From: DAONDQ01 sp035402645
GTDB lineage: Bacteria > Cloacimonadota > Cloacimonadia > Cloacimonadales > DAONDQ01
Length of the DNA: 6,543 nucleotides
Direction: 5' to 3'
Assembly (NCBI GenBank): GCA_035402645.1
Contig: DAONDQ010000144.1
Location: 1 to 6,543, forward strand
A program made the position numbers and the translations under genes. This document shows, in pieces, positions 1 through 6,205 of the stretch (position 1 is its first letter; every line of letters starts with the position of its first letter). The notes beneath the pieces are model-generated. The model searched no databases, was not told where the DNA came from, and saw only the letters and a list, made by a program, of their open reading frames with translations.

Positions 1-11
1 ACAATTACACT

Positions 12-19
12 TAATTTTG
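12..19 (+). promoter_or_regulatory. Possible Bacteroidota -7 box (TAATTTTG)
   Basis: TAATTTTG fits the TAnnTTTG consensus used by the primary sigma factor of Bacteroidota. The matching -33 TTG would fall outside the window, so only half the promoter can be seen. A transcript starting near 24 would enter just before the HU relic. This is AT-rich sequence, so chance is a real alternative. Confidence 0.25.
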
Positions 20-65
20 ATTTTAAACCTGTCCAGACTGACTAGACCATCTCATTGAATCCTTC

Positions 66-275
66 ATGGAGACCCTCAAAGCTAACATGTCAAAGGGTGA
101 AAATATCTATCTCCGTGGATTTGGCACATTCCTCTTGAAGAAACGGGCTGAAAAGACAGGTCGTAATATCACCAAGAATACAGCCATTAAGATTCCAGCC
201 CACATGATCCCTGCATTCAAGCCAGCTAAAGAATTCGTTACTGAGGTGAAGACCAAGGTTAATGTGAAGAAATAA
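66..275 (+). CDS. HU-family DNA-binding protein, N-terminally truncated remnant (likely pseudogene)
   Basis: This is the C-terminal two thirds of a histone-like HU/IHF protein, a family of small dimers that bind and bend DNA in the nucleoid. Residues 11-27 carry the conserved GENIYLRGFGTF stretch (strands leading into the saddle). Residues 31-57 carry the DNA-binding arm and its return (TGRN, IKIPAH, IPAFKPAKEF). Complete Bacteroidota HU proteins are about 90-100 residues; here only 69 follow the first ATG. Family-like sequence continues a few codons upstream of that ATG (LIESF, from about 51), but an in-frame TGA at 39-41 blocks extension, so the first dimerisation helices are missing. Another frame at about 45-53 reads TIS, which could be a frameshifted piece of the lost N-terminus, but this is weak. 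Without those helices a normal dimer is unlikely. The family call is firm; loss of function is inference. Confidence 0.75.
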   Translation: METLKANMSKGENIYLRGFGTFLLKKRAEKTGRNITKNTAIKIPAHMIPAFKPAKEFVTEVKTKVNVKK

Positions 276-284
276 TTGCAACGT

Positions 285-1076
285 ATGAATCCTATTAGTA
301 AAAAAAGCAGTTTAAGTGTGCCATCTTCGAAAATTTCCGCAATTTTTATTGATGAAGAAGAAAAAACACAGTTAATTTTCACAAAGGATCAGTTAATTAA
401 TCAATTACGAAGGGAATGTCCAAAAATATCTAAATCATTTGATTTTCTCTATTCTACTGAATTCCAGCAATTGAGTGATGCTATTAGCGGCATTCTTCCG
501 ATAATTTATGTGGGAAACAGAGATGCATTGAAACAAAATGATCAATTGATAACCACTTGTGGAAATTTACTGCGCAATTCTTCCAACACGGTTATTGCCT
601 CTATTCAAACATTAAGAAGCGGATTTCGTCTTCAAAGTGGAATTCTATTAAGAAGTGTAATTGAAATCTGTGCTACTGTTGTTCACCTCTTGGTTCAACC
701 AAAAATACTCAATGATTTTCTTACTGATAAAATAACTTCTTCAAAATCTATATCTGTTGCGGATAAACAAATTCCTTTATTTGGACGATTATGGGGGGAA
801 TTAAGTAAAAGACAAATTCATATAAATTCAATTCATAGTGATTGGTATCCATTACGTGAATTTAAGGACAAAGAAGAGGTTCCAGCAAAAGTGACCTTGG
901 GGATGATTAGCGTCTCTGTATTAATTCTTGAAATAGTTACAGAGTTAGTTTTCATTAACCTTATAGAAAAACCCAAACACTGGGAAGTAATCGACAAAGG
1001 AGTTGTTCAGTTTATTCCCCCTGATAGTTCACAACTTTCACAAATCGAATATTTGTTTAAAGCAACAGATGAATAA
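285..1076 (+). CDS. Hypothetical helical protein, faintly DUF5677-like
   Basis: I do not recognise this 263-residue protein with confidence. The frame is open from a TTG directly after the HU stop (276), but the ATG at 285 is the more natural start. The N-terminal 55 residues are polar and basic. The middle is predicted mainly helical, with a segment at about residues 108-137 (RSGFRLQSGILLRSVIE) whose arginine and glutamate pattern resembles the helical core of DUF5677-type proteins; that resemblance is from memory and weak. A second motif, residues 176-188 (RQIHINSIHSDW), holds two closely spaced histidines. Residues 205-228 are hydrophobic enough to be a buried helix or a single membrane segment. 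There is no signal peptide. Base composition is low (15 of 60 G+C at 721-780), unlike the next gene. The frame begins 9 bp after the HU relic and ends 54 bp before the QueG-like gene. Confidence 0.6.
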   Translation: MNPISKKSSLSVPSSKISAIFIDEEEKTQLIFTKDQLINQLRRECPKISKSFDFLYSTEFQQLSDAISGILPIIYVGNRDALKQNDQLITTCGNLLRNSSNTVIASIQTLRSGFRLQSGILLRSVIEICATVVHLLVQPKILNDFLTDKITSSKSISVADKQIPLFGRLWGELSKRQIHINSIHSDWYPLREFKDKEEVPAKVTLGMISVSVLILEIVTELVFINLIEKPKHWEVIDKGVVQFIPPDSSQLSQIEYLFKATDE

Positions 1077-1085
1077 TGGACGTAT

Positions 1086-1102
1086 AACAATTTAATATTG
1101 TT
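1086..1102. repeat. Small inverted repeat AACAAT-TTAAT-ATTGTT
   Basis: A 6-bp perfect stem with a 5-nt loop lies between the hypothetical gene (stop at 1074-1076) and the QueG-like start at 1131. The stem is AT-rich and lacks a following T-run, so a terminator is unlikely. It could be a weak operator or chance. Confidence 0.25.
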
Positions 1103-1130
1103 GATCCTGAACATATGTTAGTCATTATTT

Positions 1131-1811
1131 ATGACCATCAAAGAAGAAATAAAATCCATTGTTATCAGACTTGGTGCCGACAAGTGTGGCATTGCCAGCA
1201 TCGATAGGTTTTCTTCAGCACCTGAGGGGTTCCATCCGACTGATGTCTATTCCAAATGCAAGTCTGTCATTGTATTCTTAAAGAGGATGCCGCCAGAGGT
1301 GATCATTGCTGAAAACCCGATTCCATATTCCCATACGGCATACCTCCTTTATTCAGCACTGGATCAGATTGGGTTGAAACTGTGTTCTGAACTCGGCAAC
1401 CATGGTATCAATGTGCTACCAGTGCCGACAGATGTACCCTATCTGCACTGGGATACCGAAAAGAAACATGGGATGGGGATCATTTCAATACGCCACGCTG
1501 CTTTCAATGCTGGATTGGGTATACTGGGCAGAAATACCCTGCTGATCAATCGTGAATACGGGAACATGGTTTACATCGGAGCGGTACTACTTGATACCGA
1601 AGTTGAACCCGATCCAATAGTAAATGATCTCGCCTGTCCACCCAATTGCAGACTCTGCATCGAAGCATGCCCAGTTCAAGCATTGGATGGTGTGACGGTG
1701 ATCCAGAAGCAGTGTAGAGAGTTCTCCTCCATGCTGCACCCCAGAGGGTGGGAAATCTACACTTGCAATGCTTGTCGAAAGGTTTGTCCACTTAGAAATG
1801 GCAAGAACTAA
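1131..1811 (+). CDS. QueG-like double [4Fe-4S] cluster protein (short epoxyqueuosine reductase homologue)
   Basis: This 226-residue cytoplasmic protein belongs to the iron-sulfur family that includes epoxyqueuosine reductase QueG and is related to reductive dehalogenases. Eight cysteines fit two [4Fe-4S] clusters: C169, C173, C176 and C180 (CPPNCRLCIEACP), then C195, C212, C215 and C219 (CNACRKVCP). The segment at 121-152 (FNAGLGILGRNTLLIN, then YIGAVLLD) matches the QueG pattern AGLGWIGKNTLLI. Genuine QueG proteins are about 350-380 residues with a C-terminal HEAT-like region; this one stops after the second cluster. The first motif has three residues, not two, between its first two cysteines. 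QueG has a catalytic aspartate in a DYH-type motif; the corresponding place here seems to read PYSHTA (65-70) without Asp. It is therefore probably a redox protein of unknown substrate rather than a queuosine enzyme. G+C is high (32 of 60 at 1681-1740) compared with its neighbours. Confidence 0.85.
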   Translation: MTIKEEIKSIVIRLGADKCGIASIDRFSSAPEGFHPTDVYSKCKSVIVFLKRMPPEVIIAENPIPYSHTAYLLYSALDQIGLKLCSELGNHGINVLPVPTDVPYLHWDTEKKHGMGIISIRHAAFNAGLGILGRNTLLINREYGNMVYIGAVLLDTEVEPDPIVNDLACPPNCRLCIEACPVQALDGVTVIQKQCREFSSMLHPRGWEIYTCNACRKVCPLRNGKN

Positions 1812-1841
1812 ACCGCAAAACTTTAATAGGGGCATCCCGTT

Positions 1842-2564
1842 ATGAAACTTCTGACCACATCGTTTGATTTTCGATTATTCCTGATGCTGTCATTTGGGTT
1901 CATTACCTTCACGATCATTGGCACGGTATCTCATGAAAGTGGACATTATATAGTTGCTAAATGCTTGGGATACGAAGCCAAAATTAATTACGCCTCTTCA
2001 TGGTATTATGATAAAAACAATGAAGCATTCCTCCATTCTCATTGGAATTTATATTCCGAGAAGATCAGATTAGATCAGGATTTCCCCGATAAAGAAAGAT
2101 GGGATAGACTAAAATTCAAACAACAAAGTGATAGTTTCTGGATTACATTGGGTGGAGCCATGCAAACAATGCTGACAGGAACAGTTGGCTTGCTCTTCTT
2201 GGTTTTTTTTAGAAAAAGATACTATTCCGCCACTGAACTATCCTTTTTATTATGGTTTCTGGCTTTTATTTCATTATTCTGGCTTCGACAGGCTGCGAAT
2301 TTCTTTGTAGGGACTACCAAATTCTTAGTTCATGGCTCAATCAGCTCACATAGTGATGAATTTGTACTTGCTCGCAGATTAAATATTCCTGAATGGACTA
2401 TTTCAACAATAACGGCTTCAATTGCATTGTTAATTCTGGCAGTTGTGATATTCAAGTTCATTCCCATTAAACAAAGGCTTACTTTTATGCTGGCTGGAAT
2501 AGTTGGTGGTGTGAGTGGATACCTTCTCTGGCTTATCTATTTTGGGAAAATCATATTGCCATAA
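1842..2564 (+). CDS. Multi-pass membrane protein with HExxH motif, M50/site-2-protease-like
   Basis: This 240-residue integral membrane protein has about five hydrophobic segments (roughly residues 12-30, 101-123, 133-149, 186-206 and 213-235). The first ends in SHESGHYIVAKCLGY, an HExxH zinc-protease motif (H31, E32, H35) set against a membrane helix and followed by a K-LG-Y pattern, the arrangement of M50 (site-2-protease-like) intramembrane metalloproteases. A second block, LGGAMQTMLTG (103-113), sits where M50 proteins have a conserved G-rich/PxxN helix. D172 in HSDEF could be the third zinc ligand; the usual NPDG or LDG form is absent. Residues 45-100 form a polar, Trp/Tyr-rich loop before the second segment. 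There is no PDZ domain. Substrate is unknown, and a catalytically dead or non-proteolytic relative is possible. The gene starts 30 bp after the QueG-like gene and may be co-transcribed with it. Confidence 0.7.
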   Translation: MKLLTTSFDFRLFLMLSFGFITFTIIGTVSHESGHYIVAKCLGYEAKINYASSWYYDKNNEAFLHSHWNLYSEKIRLDQDFPDKERWDRLKFKQQSDSFWITLGGAMQTMLTGTVGLLFLVFFRKRYYSATELSFLLWFLAFISLFWLRQAANFFVGTTKFLVHGSISSHSDEFVLARRLNIPEWTISTITASIALLILAVVIFKFIPIKQRLTFMLAGIVGGVSGYLLWLIYFGKIILP

Positions 2565-2630
2565 TTGGTTTGGTAATAGAAGCATCAATAGTAAATAGTG
2601 CGATTCACATTTTCATTAAAACGATAATGC

Positions 2631-2978
2631 ATGTTAACAATAAATGAATCCAATGTCACCATCATGGTTAAAAACCTTGATGTTTCGATAAAGTTCTATG
2701 AATCAATCGGATTAACCCTGAAGAACCGATGGGAAAACCATTATGCCATGGTAGAAACAAAAGGTGTGACGATTGGATTGCACCCAACCGAAGCAAAGGA
2801 ACTCAGTTCGGGCTCAGTCTCCATCGGATTTATGGTAGATTCATTCAATGATGCAAAGGCAATGCTTGAGAAGAACCAGATTGCCTTCGGGGATGATGAC
2901 GGAAAATCGGGGCATTATCTTCACTTTTCTGATCCTGATGGCACAAAGTTGTATTTTGTTGAGCCAAAATGGAAATAA
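2631..2978 (+). CDS. Small VOC (glyoxalase/bleomycin-resistance fold) protein
   Basis: This 115-residue protein has the paired beta-alpha-beta-beta-beta layout of the vicinal oxygen chelate superfamily. The first half contains VTIMVKNLDVSIKFYESIGL (9-28), the typical strand followed by a D-x-S-x-x-FY helix. The second half contains SIGFMVDSFNDAKAMLE (64-80) and ends in FSDPDGTKLYFVEP (99-112), the DPDG turn of the family. Members bind metals and act as isomerases, dioxygenases or antibiotic-binding proteins. The usual ligands are incomplete: H51 is present, but the histidines expected in strand 1 and at the second-half strand are Thr/Asn and Gly/Phe, and the C-terminal glutamate position after DPDG reads Tyr (Y108), with E111 nearby. 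Metal catalysis is therefore doubtful, and a specific substrate cannot be named. The 66 bp gap upstream allows its own promoter, though none is clear. Confidence 0.85.
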   Translation: MLTINESNVTIMVKNLDVSIKFYESIGLTLKNRWENHYAMVETKGVTIGLHPTEAKELSSGSVSIGFMVDSFNDAKAMLEKNQIAFGDDDGKSGHYLHFSDPDGTKLYFVEPKWK

Positions 2979-3023
2979 TATCAAAGTAAATATCTTCTGT
3001 AACTAACTATAAAAGTATCATTT

Positions 3024-3218
3024 ATGATCACCTTAGGCACCATAAAAAAGAAATGTCCCAAATGCCATAAGAACGATGAAGTCATCCCGATTCTTTATGG
3101 AGAACCTACTCAGGAGGCAATGGAAGAGATAAATCGAGGATTATGGGCAATGGGAGGATGTATAGTTGATATTGATAGTCCGAACTGGTATTGTAAACGG
3201 GATGAGCTTGATTTTTAA
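3024..3218 (+). CDS. Small zinc-ribbon-like hypothetical protein
   Basis: This 64-residue protein belongs to a widespread group of small conserved hypotheticals with the pattern CPKC..., VIPI.YGEPT, GL..MGGC and DSPNWYC. The first CxxC is CPKC (C11, C14) and the GGC motif gives C46. The WYC motif gives C57, where relatives usually continue as a second CxxC knuckle (WYCxxC); here the last Cys is absent and the protein ends KRDELDF. Three or four cysteines could still bind a zinc ion (C11, C14, C57, perhaps C46). The function of the group is unknown to me. The protein is cytoplasmic, with no hydrophobic segment. It lies 45 bp after the VOC gene and 44 bp before the exported HEAT-like gene, all in the same direction. 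Confidence 0.7.
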   Translation: MITLGTIKKKCPKCHKNDEVIPILYGEPTQEAMEEINRGLWAMGGCIVDIDSPNWYCKRDELDF

Positions 3219-3262
3219 TCACTAAAAGTGTAGTACTGCTAATTTGTAAATCCTATAAGCTG

Positions 3263-4192
3263 ATGATTCAAACCAAGTTGGCAATTTTATTCATAATTAT
3301 TTCGAACATCATTCTTGCCCAGTGCTCAGAAGATGTAATGCCATTGGATTTTTGTTCAGGGAAAATCATGACTCATCCAATGCATTCTACTTTTTCCAAG
3401 GATTATAAAACAATAGCACTGGAGTGGAACGAAAATGCTGAAATATGGATATCCCAGAAGGGTTTTGTTCAGTCTGACCTTTTATTCATAAAGAACCATA
3501 GACCATTGGGGCTTCGTATACAGCATTCCGCAGATTCTAATGTCTACTACTTCTTGCATGGTGAAGCCCAACAAAGGTTTGTTGCTTTTCGTGAATTATC
3601 ATCACAAAATCCAGACACACTGGCTTCCTTAATCCTCCAAACTTTTCAAGATGAGCCTTCTTCAAGAGCAAAAATGAACTATGCACGAGAATTGAAACTT
3701 ATAACAAATCCCAACTCTCTGAAAATTCTCATATCCCTGACCAGCGATTCATGCAAATTTGTGCGGTTAGAAGCAGCATTATCATTGTCCTATTTGAATG
3801 AAAAGAAAGTTAGTTTTAAAACATTCCAGAATTTATGGAACCTAAATGACGAAATTCTTAACCTTGATAATTTCCCATCGTTCACGGTTGGGATGAGAAA
3901 CATTGCAACACCAAAATCCATCAAGTTTTTAATTCGTTTGACACAACAAAAAAATCCGTATTGTTGCTTGGATGCTTCTATTTGCCTATTGCAACTGGGT
4001 AAAAATGCTGATTGTTTAAAGGGACTCGACTCAGTTTTGACATGTGATAACGAAGAGTTGTTTTATAACGCTGGATTATTGATAAAAAGATATTATCCAG
4101 ATTCCATCTTACGACAGAAACTTGTGTCATTCCTATCAGGGGATAATGCTAAGGCACAATTTTCAAAATTTCTGTTAACCGAAGGAAATTAG
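3263..4192 (+). CDS. Exported HEAT-repeat-like protein
   Basis: This 309-residue protein begins with a short basic end and a hydrophobic core (residues 5-18), followed by ILAQCSE. Cleavage by signal peptidase I after A19 (LA|Q) fits best. The C21 site is a poor lipobox because Gln sits at -1, but a lipoprotein cannot be excluded. Residues 25-100 are a beta-rich domain I do not recognise (THPMHSTFSKDY, ALEWNENAEIWISQKGF). From about 105 the protein is helical. Two HEAT-like units can be seen: NSLKILISLTSDS...VRLEAALSLSYL (151-178) and KSIKFLIRLTQQK...CLDASICLLQL (218-245), each a helix pair with the typical A-x-x-L second helix. HEAT arrays usually bind other proteins, here presumably in the periplasm. 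There are eight cysteines in the mature part (C21, C31, C164, C234, C235, C241, C251, C261), unusual for a periplasmic protein. No enzyme motif is visible. G+C is low. Confidence 0.65.
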   Translation: MIQTKLAILFIIISNIILAQCSEDVMPLDFCSGKIMTHPMHSTFSKDYKTIALEWNENAEIWISQKGFVQSDLLFIKNHRPLGLRIQHSADSNVYYFLHGEAQQRFVAFRELSSQNPDTLASLILQTFQDEPSSRAKMNYARELKLITNPNSLKILISLTSDSCKFVRLEAALSLSYLNEKKVSFKTFQNLWNLNDEILNLDNFPSFTVGMRNIATPKSIKFLIRLTQQKNPYCCLDASICLLQLGKNADCLKGLDSVLTCDNEELFYNAGLLIKRYYPDSILRQKLVSFLSGDNAKAQFSKFLLTEGN

Positions 4193-4227
4193 CTTATGAT
4201 TTGTTAAAACGTACAAATAAATATCTT

Positions 4228-4629
4228 ATGACAGTAACGGAATTTTTATCACAACAAACTCCTGAGAACAGGTTAATCCTTTCAGAAATTAATGACATCA
4301 TTATTACAGCGGATAAAGCCATAACGGCTGAGATTGGATTAATGATGGGAATTGAAATGATCCTCTATAAAGCCAATGGCTTTTTCAAATATGGATTGTC
4401 AATCACTAAAACCCATTTTTCATTGCATTTAATGCCAATTTATGGGTCACCAACACTTCATGCCAAGTATAAAACCCTTTTGAACAAAGCTAAATTCCAG
4501 AAGGGTTGCATTAATTTTAAAAAAGCAGAAGAAATGCCTTTAGATATAGTCAGAGAATTACTTAACGATTGCGCCAAGGTTGACCTTATGGCATTGATGG
4601 AAAAGTTTAAATCGAATCGAAAACAATGA
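4228..4629 (+). CDS. DUF1801 family protein
   Basis: This is a small cytoplasmic protein of the DUF1801 (PF08818, YdhG-like) family, whose biochemical function is not established. I place the start at the ATG at 4228 (133 residues), giving the classic MTVTEFL opening. The frame is open upstream to a TTG at 4201, which would add nine residues without family character. Family features seen are the glycine-tyrosine segment FFKYGLSI (52-59), the KTHFSLHLMP strand (61-70), where DUF1801 proteins have their conserved K-H-x-S-x-x-x-x-P, and QKGCINFKKAEEMPLDIV (91-108), equivalent to the G-K-x-x-I-x-F...LP stretch. The tail carries the usual amphipathic helix (LLNDCAKVDLMALMEKF). It lies 35 bp after the HEAT-like gene and ends at the convergent junction with the PhnB-like gene. 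Confidence 0.85.
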   Translation: MTVTEFLSQQTPENRLILSEINDIIITADKAITAEIGLMMGIEMILYKANGFFKYGLSITKTHFSLHLMPIYGSPTLHAKYKTLLNKAKFQKGCINFKKAEEMPLDIVRELLNDCAKVDLMALMEKFKSNRKQ

Positions 4630-4701
4630 ATGGTTATTAAACACAATCGGGCACAATCCACTGAAACCCGCATCAGTTGTGAGTCTTTGTTGGCGGTTTG
4701 G

Positions 4702-5154
4702 TTATTTCAAGTATTCCTCAATCACAATCTTCTTCTGTGACATCATTACTTTCCAAGAATTGGGCTTACTCATCAGTTCACTAAGGTTTTCAGGTAACAC
4801 TTGCCAACGAAGTCCATATTTATCTATACACCAGCCACATTGTGATTCTTCGCCATCTTTAGTGAAATAATTCCAAAATTTATCAATTTCATTTTGGTCT
4901 GCACAATTGATTGTAAACGCTAATGCATCATTAAATGGATGATGCTTTTTTTCAGTACTCATCAATGAATACTTTTGTCCAAAAATAGTTACTTCACAAA
5001 TTTCTGTATTTCCACTGGGGGTCTCGCCAAGAGGCACTATGATTCCTGTTATTAAATCGCTGCCAAAAATATTTTTGTAATAATCGACAACTTGTGAAAT
5101 ACTGCCACTATCGCAGCTAAACCAAAGGCTGGGAACAATTTTATGTTGATTCAT
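4702..5154 (-). CDS. PhnB-like VOC family protein (3-dmu-9_3-mt domain)
   Basis: This 150-residue protein is a PhnB-like member of the VOC superfamily, of the type named after 3-demethylubiquinone methyltransferase (PF06983), although most members are not shown to be methyltransferases. Supporting motifs are KIVPSLWF (5-12) at strand 1, the helix VVDYYKNIFG (22-31), FGQKYSLMS (58-66), FNDALAFTINC (74-84) and the hallmark CGWCIDKYGLRWQVLPENLSELM (106-128). The DKYG-x-x-WQ-x-x-P core is the strongest family signature. The enzymatic role is unknown. Its start lies 3 bp after the stop of the DHCW cupin, so the two are almost certainly co-transcribed. It is the second VOC protein in the window but belongs to a different subfamily from the one at 2631. 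Confidence 0.9.
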   Translation of the reverse strand: MNQHKIVPSLWFSCDSGSISQVVDYYKNIFGSDLITGIIVPLGETPSGNTEICEVTIFGQKYSLMSTEKKHHPFNDALAFTINCADQNEIDKFWNYFTKDGEESQCGWCIDKYGLRWQVLPENLSELMSKPNSWKVMMSQKKIVIEEYLK

Positions 5155-5157
5155 GTT

Positions 5158-5523
5158 TTAAGGTGTTAAAGGGTTAGTAAATTTCAAAAAATCACCATCA
5201 ATAATCAATAATTTAACTCCATTTTCAGCCACAGAACGATGCGAACTTAAATCATCGGATACTACATAGGTCATTCCTTTTTTTAAAATGAACCTGTTCC
5301 CGTCTTTGAGCTCGCTCACGAAATCTCCTTCCAAGCAATGCACAATATGACCTTTCTGGCACCAGTGGTCAGCAATATACCCTTTTGAATACTCAACAAT
5401 TCTGATTCGTAATCCCTCAAATTGAGTGGTTTGCCAATATGCAACTCCTGTTTCGCCTTTGTATTCTATCTTAGGAATGTCTGACCAATTTATGGTTTGA
5501 AAGGGAATGTTTTTATTACTCAT
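5158..5523 (-). CDS. DHCW-motif cupin fold protein
   Basis: This 121-residue single-domain cupin belongs to the group NCBI names 'DHCW motif cupin fold protein'. Characteristic stretches are the N-terminal NIPFQTINWSDI (5-16), KGETGVAYWQT (22-32), LRIRIVEYSKGYIADHWCQ (38-56), KGHIVHCLEGDF (57-68) and KGMTYVVSDDLSSHRS (82-97), ending LLIIDGDFLKF. Candidate metal or active-site residues in the cupin barrel are H53, C55, H59, H63, E65 and H95. The reaction is not known. It is very similar throughout to what I remember of the family, so the assignment is secure although the role is not. It overlaps nothing; it follows the LURP-one-like gene by 51 bp and precedes the PhnB-like gene by 3 bp, implying one transcript from right to left. 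Confidence 0.9.
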   Translation of the reverse strand: MSNKNIPFQTINWSDIPKIEYKGETGVAYWQTTQFEGLRIRIVEYSKGYIADHWCQKGHIVHCLEGDFVSELKDGNRFILKKGMTYVVSDDLSSHRSVAENGVKLLIIDGDFLKFTNPLTP

Positions 5524-5574
5524 TTTATAATCCTTAGTTTTGTCATGTTTGGGATCAGTGAAAATAGACGATGA

Positions 5575-6138
5575 TCATAAATCTTCTTTCGCTCTCCAGT
5601 ATGGATCAAACTCCTTGACCTGACCACCAATGTTTCCAATGTCATATGAAACCGCATTGTCACCATGCCTTTTACTTTTATGATTATCAATAATTAGGCA
5701 GAAGGCGATGATCAATTCCACATTGGAATCATTGTCGGCAGTTATGGCATAATTGTCCCCTTCGAACCAGCTTACAGCTTCTTTCTCCCACCAAGCCACC
5801 TGAGTGCTATTTCGGTATATAGAGTATTTCCTTCCCCGATGTCCATAGACATGATAGATGTCAGGGCTGCAATGACACTGATAGTGCATCTCCCACCATG
5901 AATCTGCCTTGAATTCAACGGTACTGTTGTCATGAAGCCTGATACTGTATTTCGGTTTCATGAAGAACCATTGTTTATTAATAGTGAGCCTGGCTCTGGA
6001 ATCATCGACCTTGAACAAGTTTATTACCGACAAAAATCTGAACAACTCATTGGATGCCTTGTAGGCTGGGTTCCCATCAATGTAAATTTGGTACTTATCC
6101 CCGATGGCGATCTTTTTCTGGTTTATATCTATTCTCAT
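5575..6138 (-). CDS. LURP-one-related / tubby C2-like domain protein
   Basis: This 187-residue protein has the repeating beta-strand pattern of the LURP-one-related (LOR) family, whose fold resembles the tubby C-terminal domain. The order fits: KIAIGDKYQIYIDGNPAYKA (9-28), ELFRFLSVINLF (31-42), an FMKPKYSI strand (59-66), the HVYGHRGRKYSIY return (96-108), VAWWEKEAVSWFEGDNYAI (114-132) and the closing hydrophobic helix VELIIAFCLIIDN (140-152), the equivalent of the LALVIAID helix of LOR proteins. Bacterial members are of unknown function. Unusual here is a Trp/Cys/His-rich stretch, SWWEMHYQCHC...H...H (80-100: H85, C88, H89, C90, H96, H100), which could bind a metal. The tail after 152 is polar and ends FDPYWRAKEDL. 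It heads the minus-strand unit and has a TAnnTTTG-type box 20 bp before its start. The fold call is by eye. Confidence 0.65.
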   Translation of the reverse strand: MRIDINQKKIAIGDKYQIYIDGNPAYKASNELFRFLSVINLFKVDDSRARLTINKQWFFMKPKYSIRLHDNSTVEFKADSWWEMHYQCHCSPDIYHVYGHRGRKYSIYRNSTQVAWWEKEAVSWFEGDNYAITADNDSNVELIIAFCLIIDNHKSKRHGDNAVSYDIGNIGGQVKEFDPYWRAKEDL

Positions 6139-6157
6139 ATATAAGCGGTATGACTAA

Positions 6158-6165
6158 CAAAGATA
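6158..6165 (-). promoter_or_regulatory. Possible Bacteroidota -7 box for the LURP-one-like/cupin/PhnB unit
   Basis: On the minus strand this reads TATCTTTG, an exact TAnnTTTG match 19 bp upstream of the LURP-one-like start codon, leaving a leader of roughly 15 nt. No TTG at the ideal -33 distance was found, so the assignment rests on one element and its well-placed position. Confidence 0.4.
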
Positions 6166-6205
6166 TCAGGAATTGTGCATAGAACGGTTTGTCCATTATT
6201 GGAAA

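Noticed and set aside
276..284. TTG start for the hypothetical gene
   Set aside because: The ATG three codons later (285) is a more usual start and nothing in the added residues (MQR) argues for the longer form.
107..382. Minus-strand open frame opposite the HU relic and the start of the hypothetical gene
   Set aside because: It is antisense to a recognisable HU sequence and has no family resemblance; a shadow frame.
3220..3230. CACT-AAA-AGTG hairpin after the zinc-ribbon-like gene
   Set aside because: A 4-bp stem and 3-nt loop without a following T-run is expected by chance in AT-rich DNA.
1077..4227. Integron gene-cassette array
   Set aside because: The gaps are mostly 30-66 bp, share no common imperfect palindrome, and lack paired RYYYAAC/GTTRRRY core sites, so attC sites are not supported.
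4630..4701. Bidirectional terminator between the convergent DUF1801 and PhnB-like genes
   Set aside because: Only a CGGG...CCCG 4-bp pairing with a 15-nt loop and a CACAATC direct repeat were seen, with no T-run; too weak to call.
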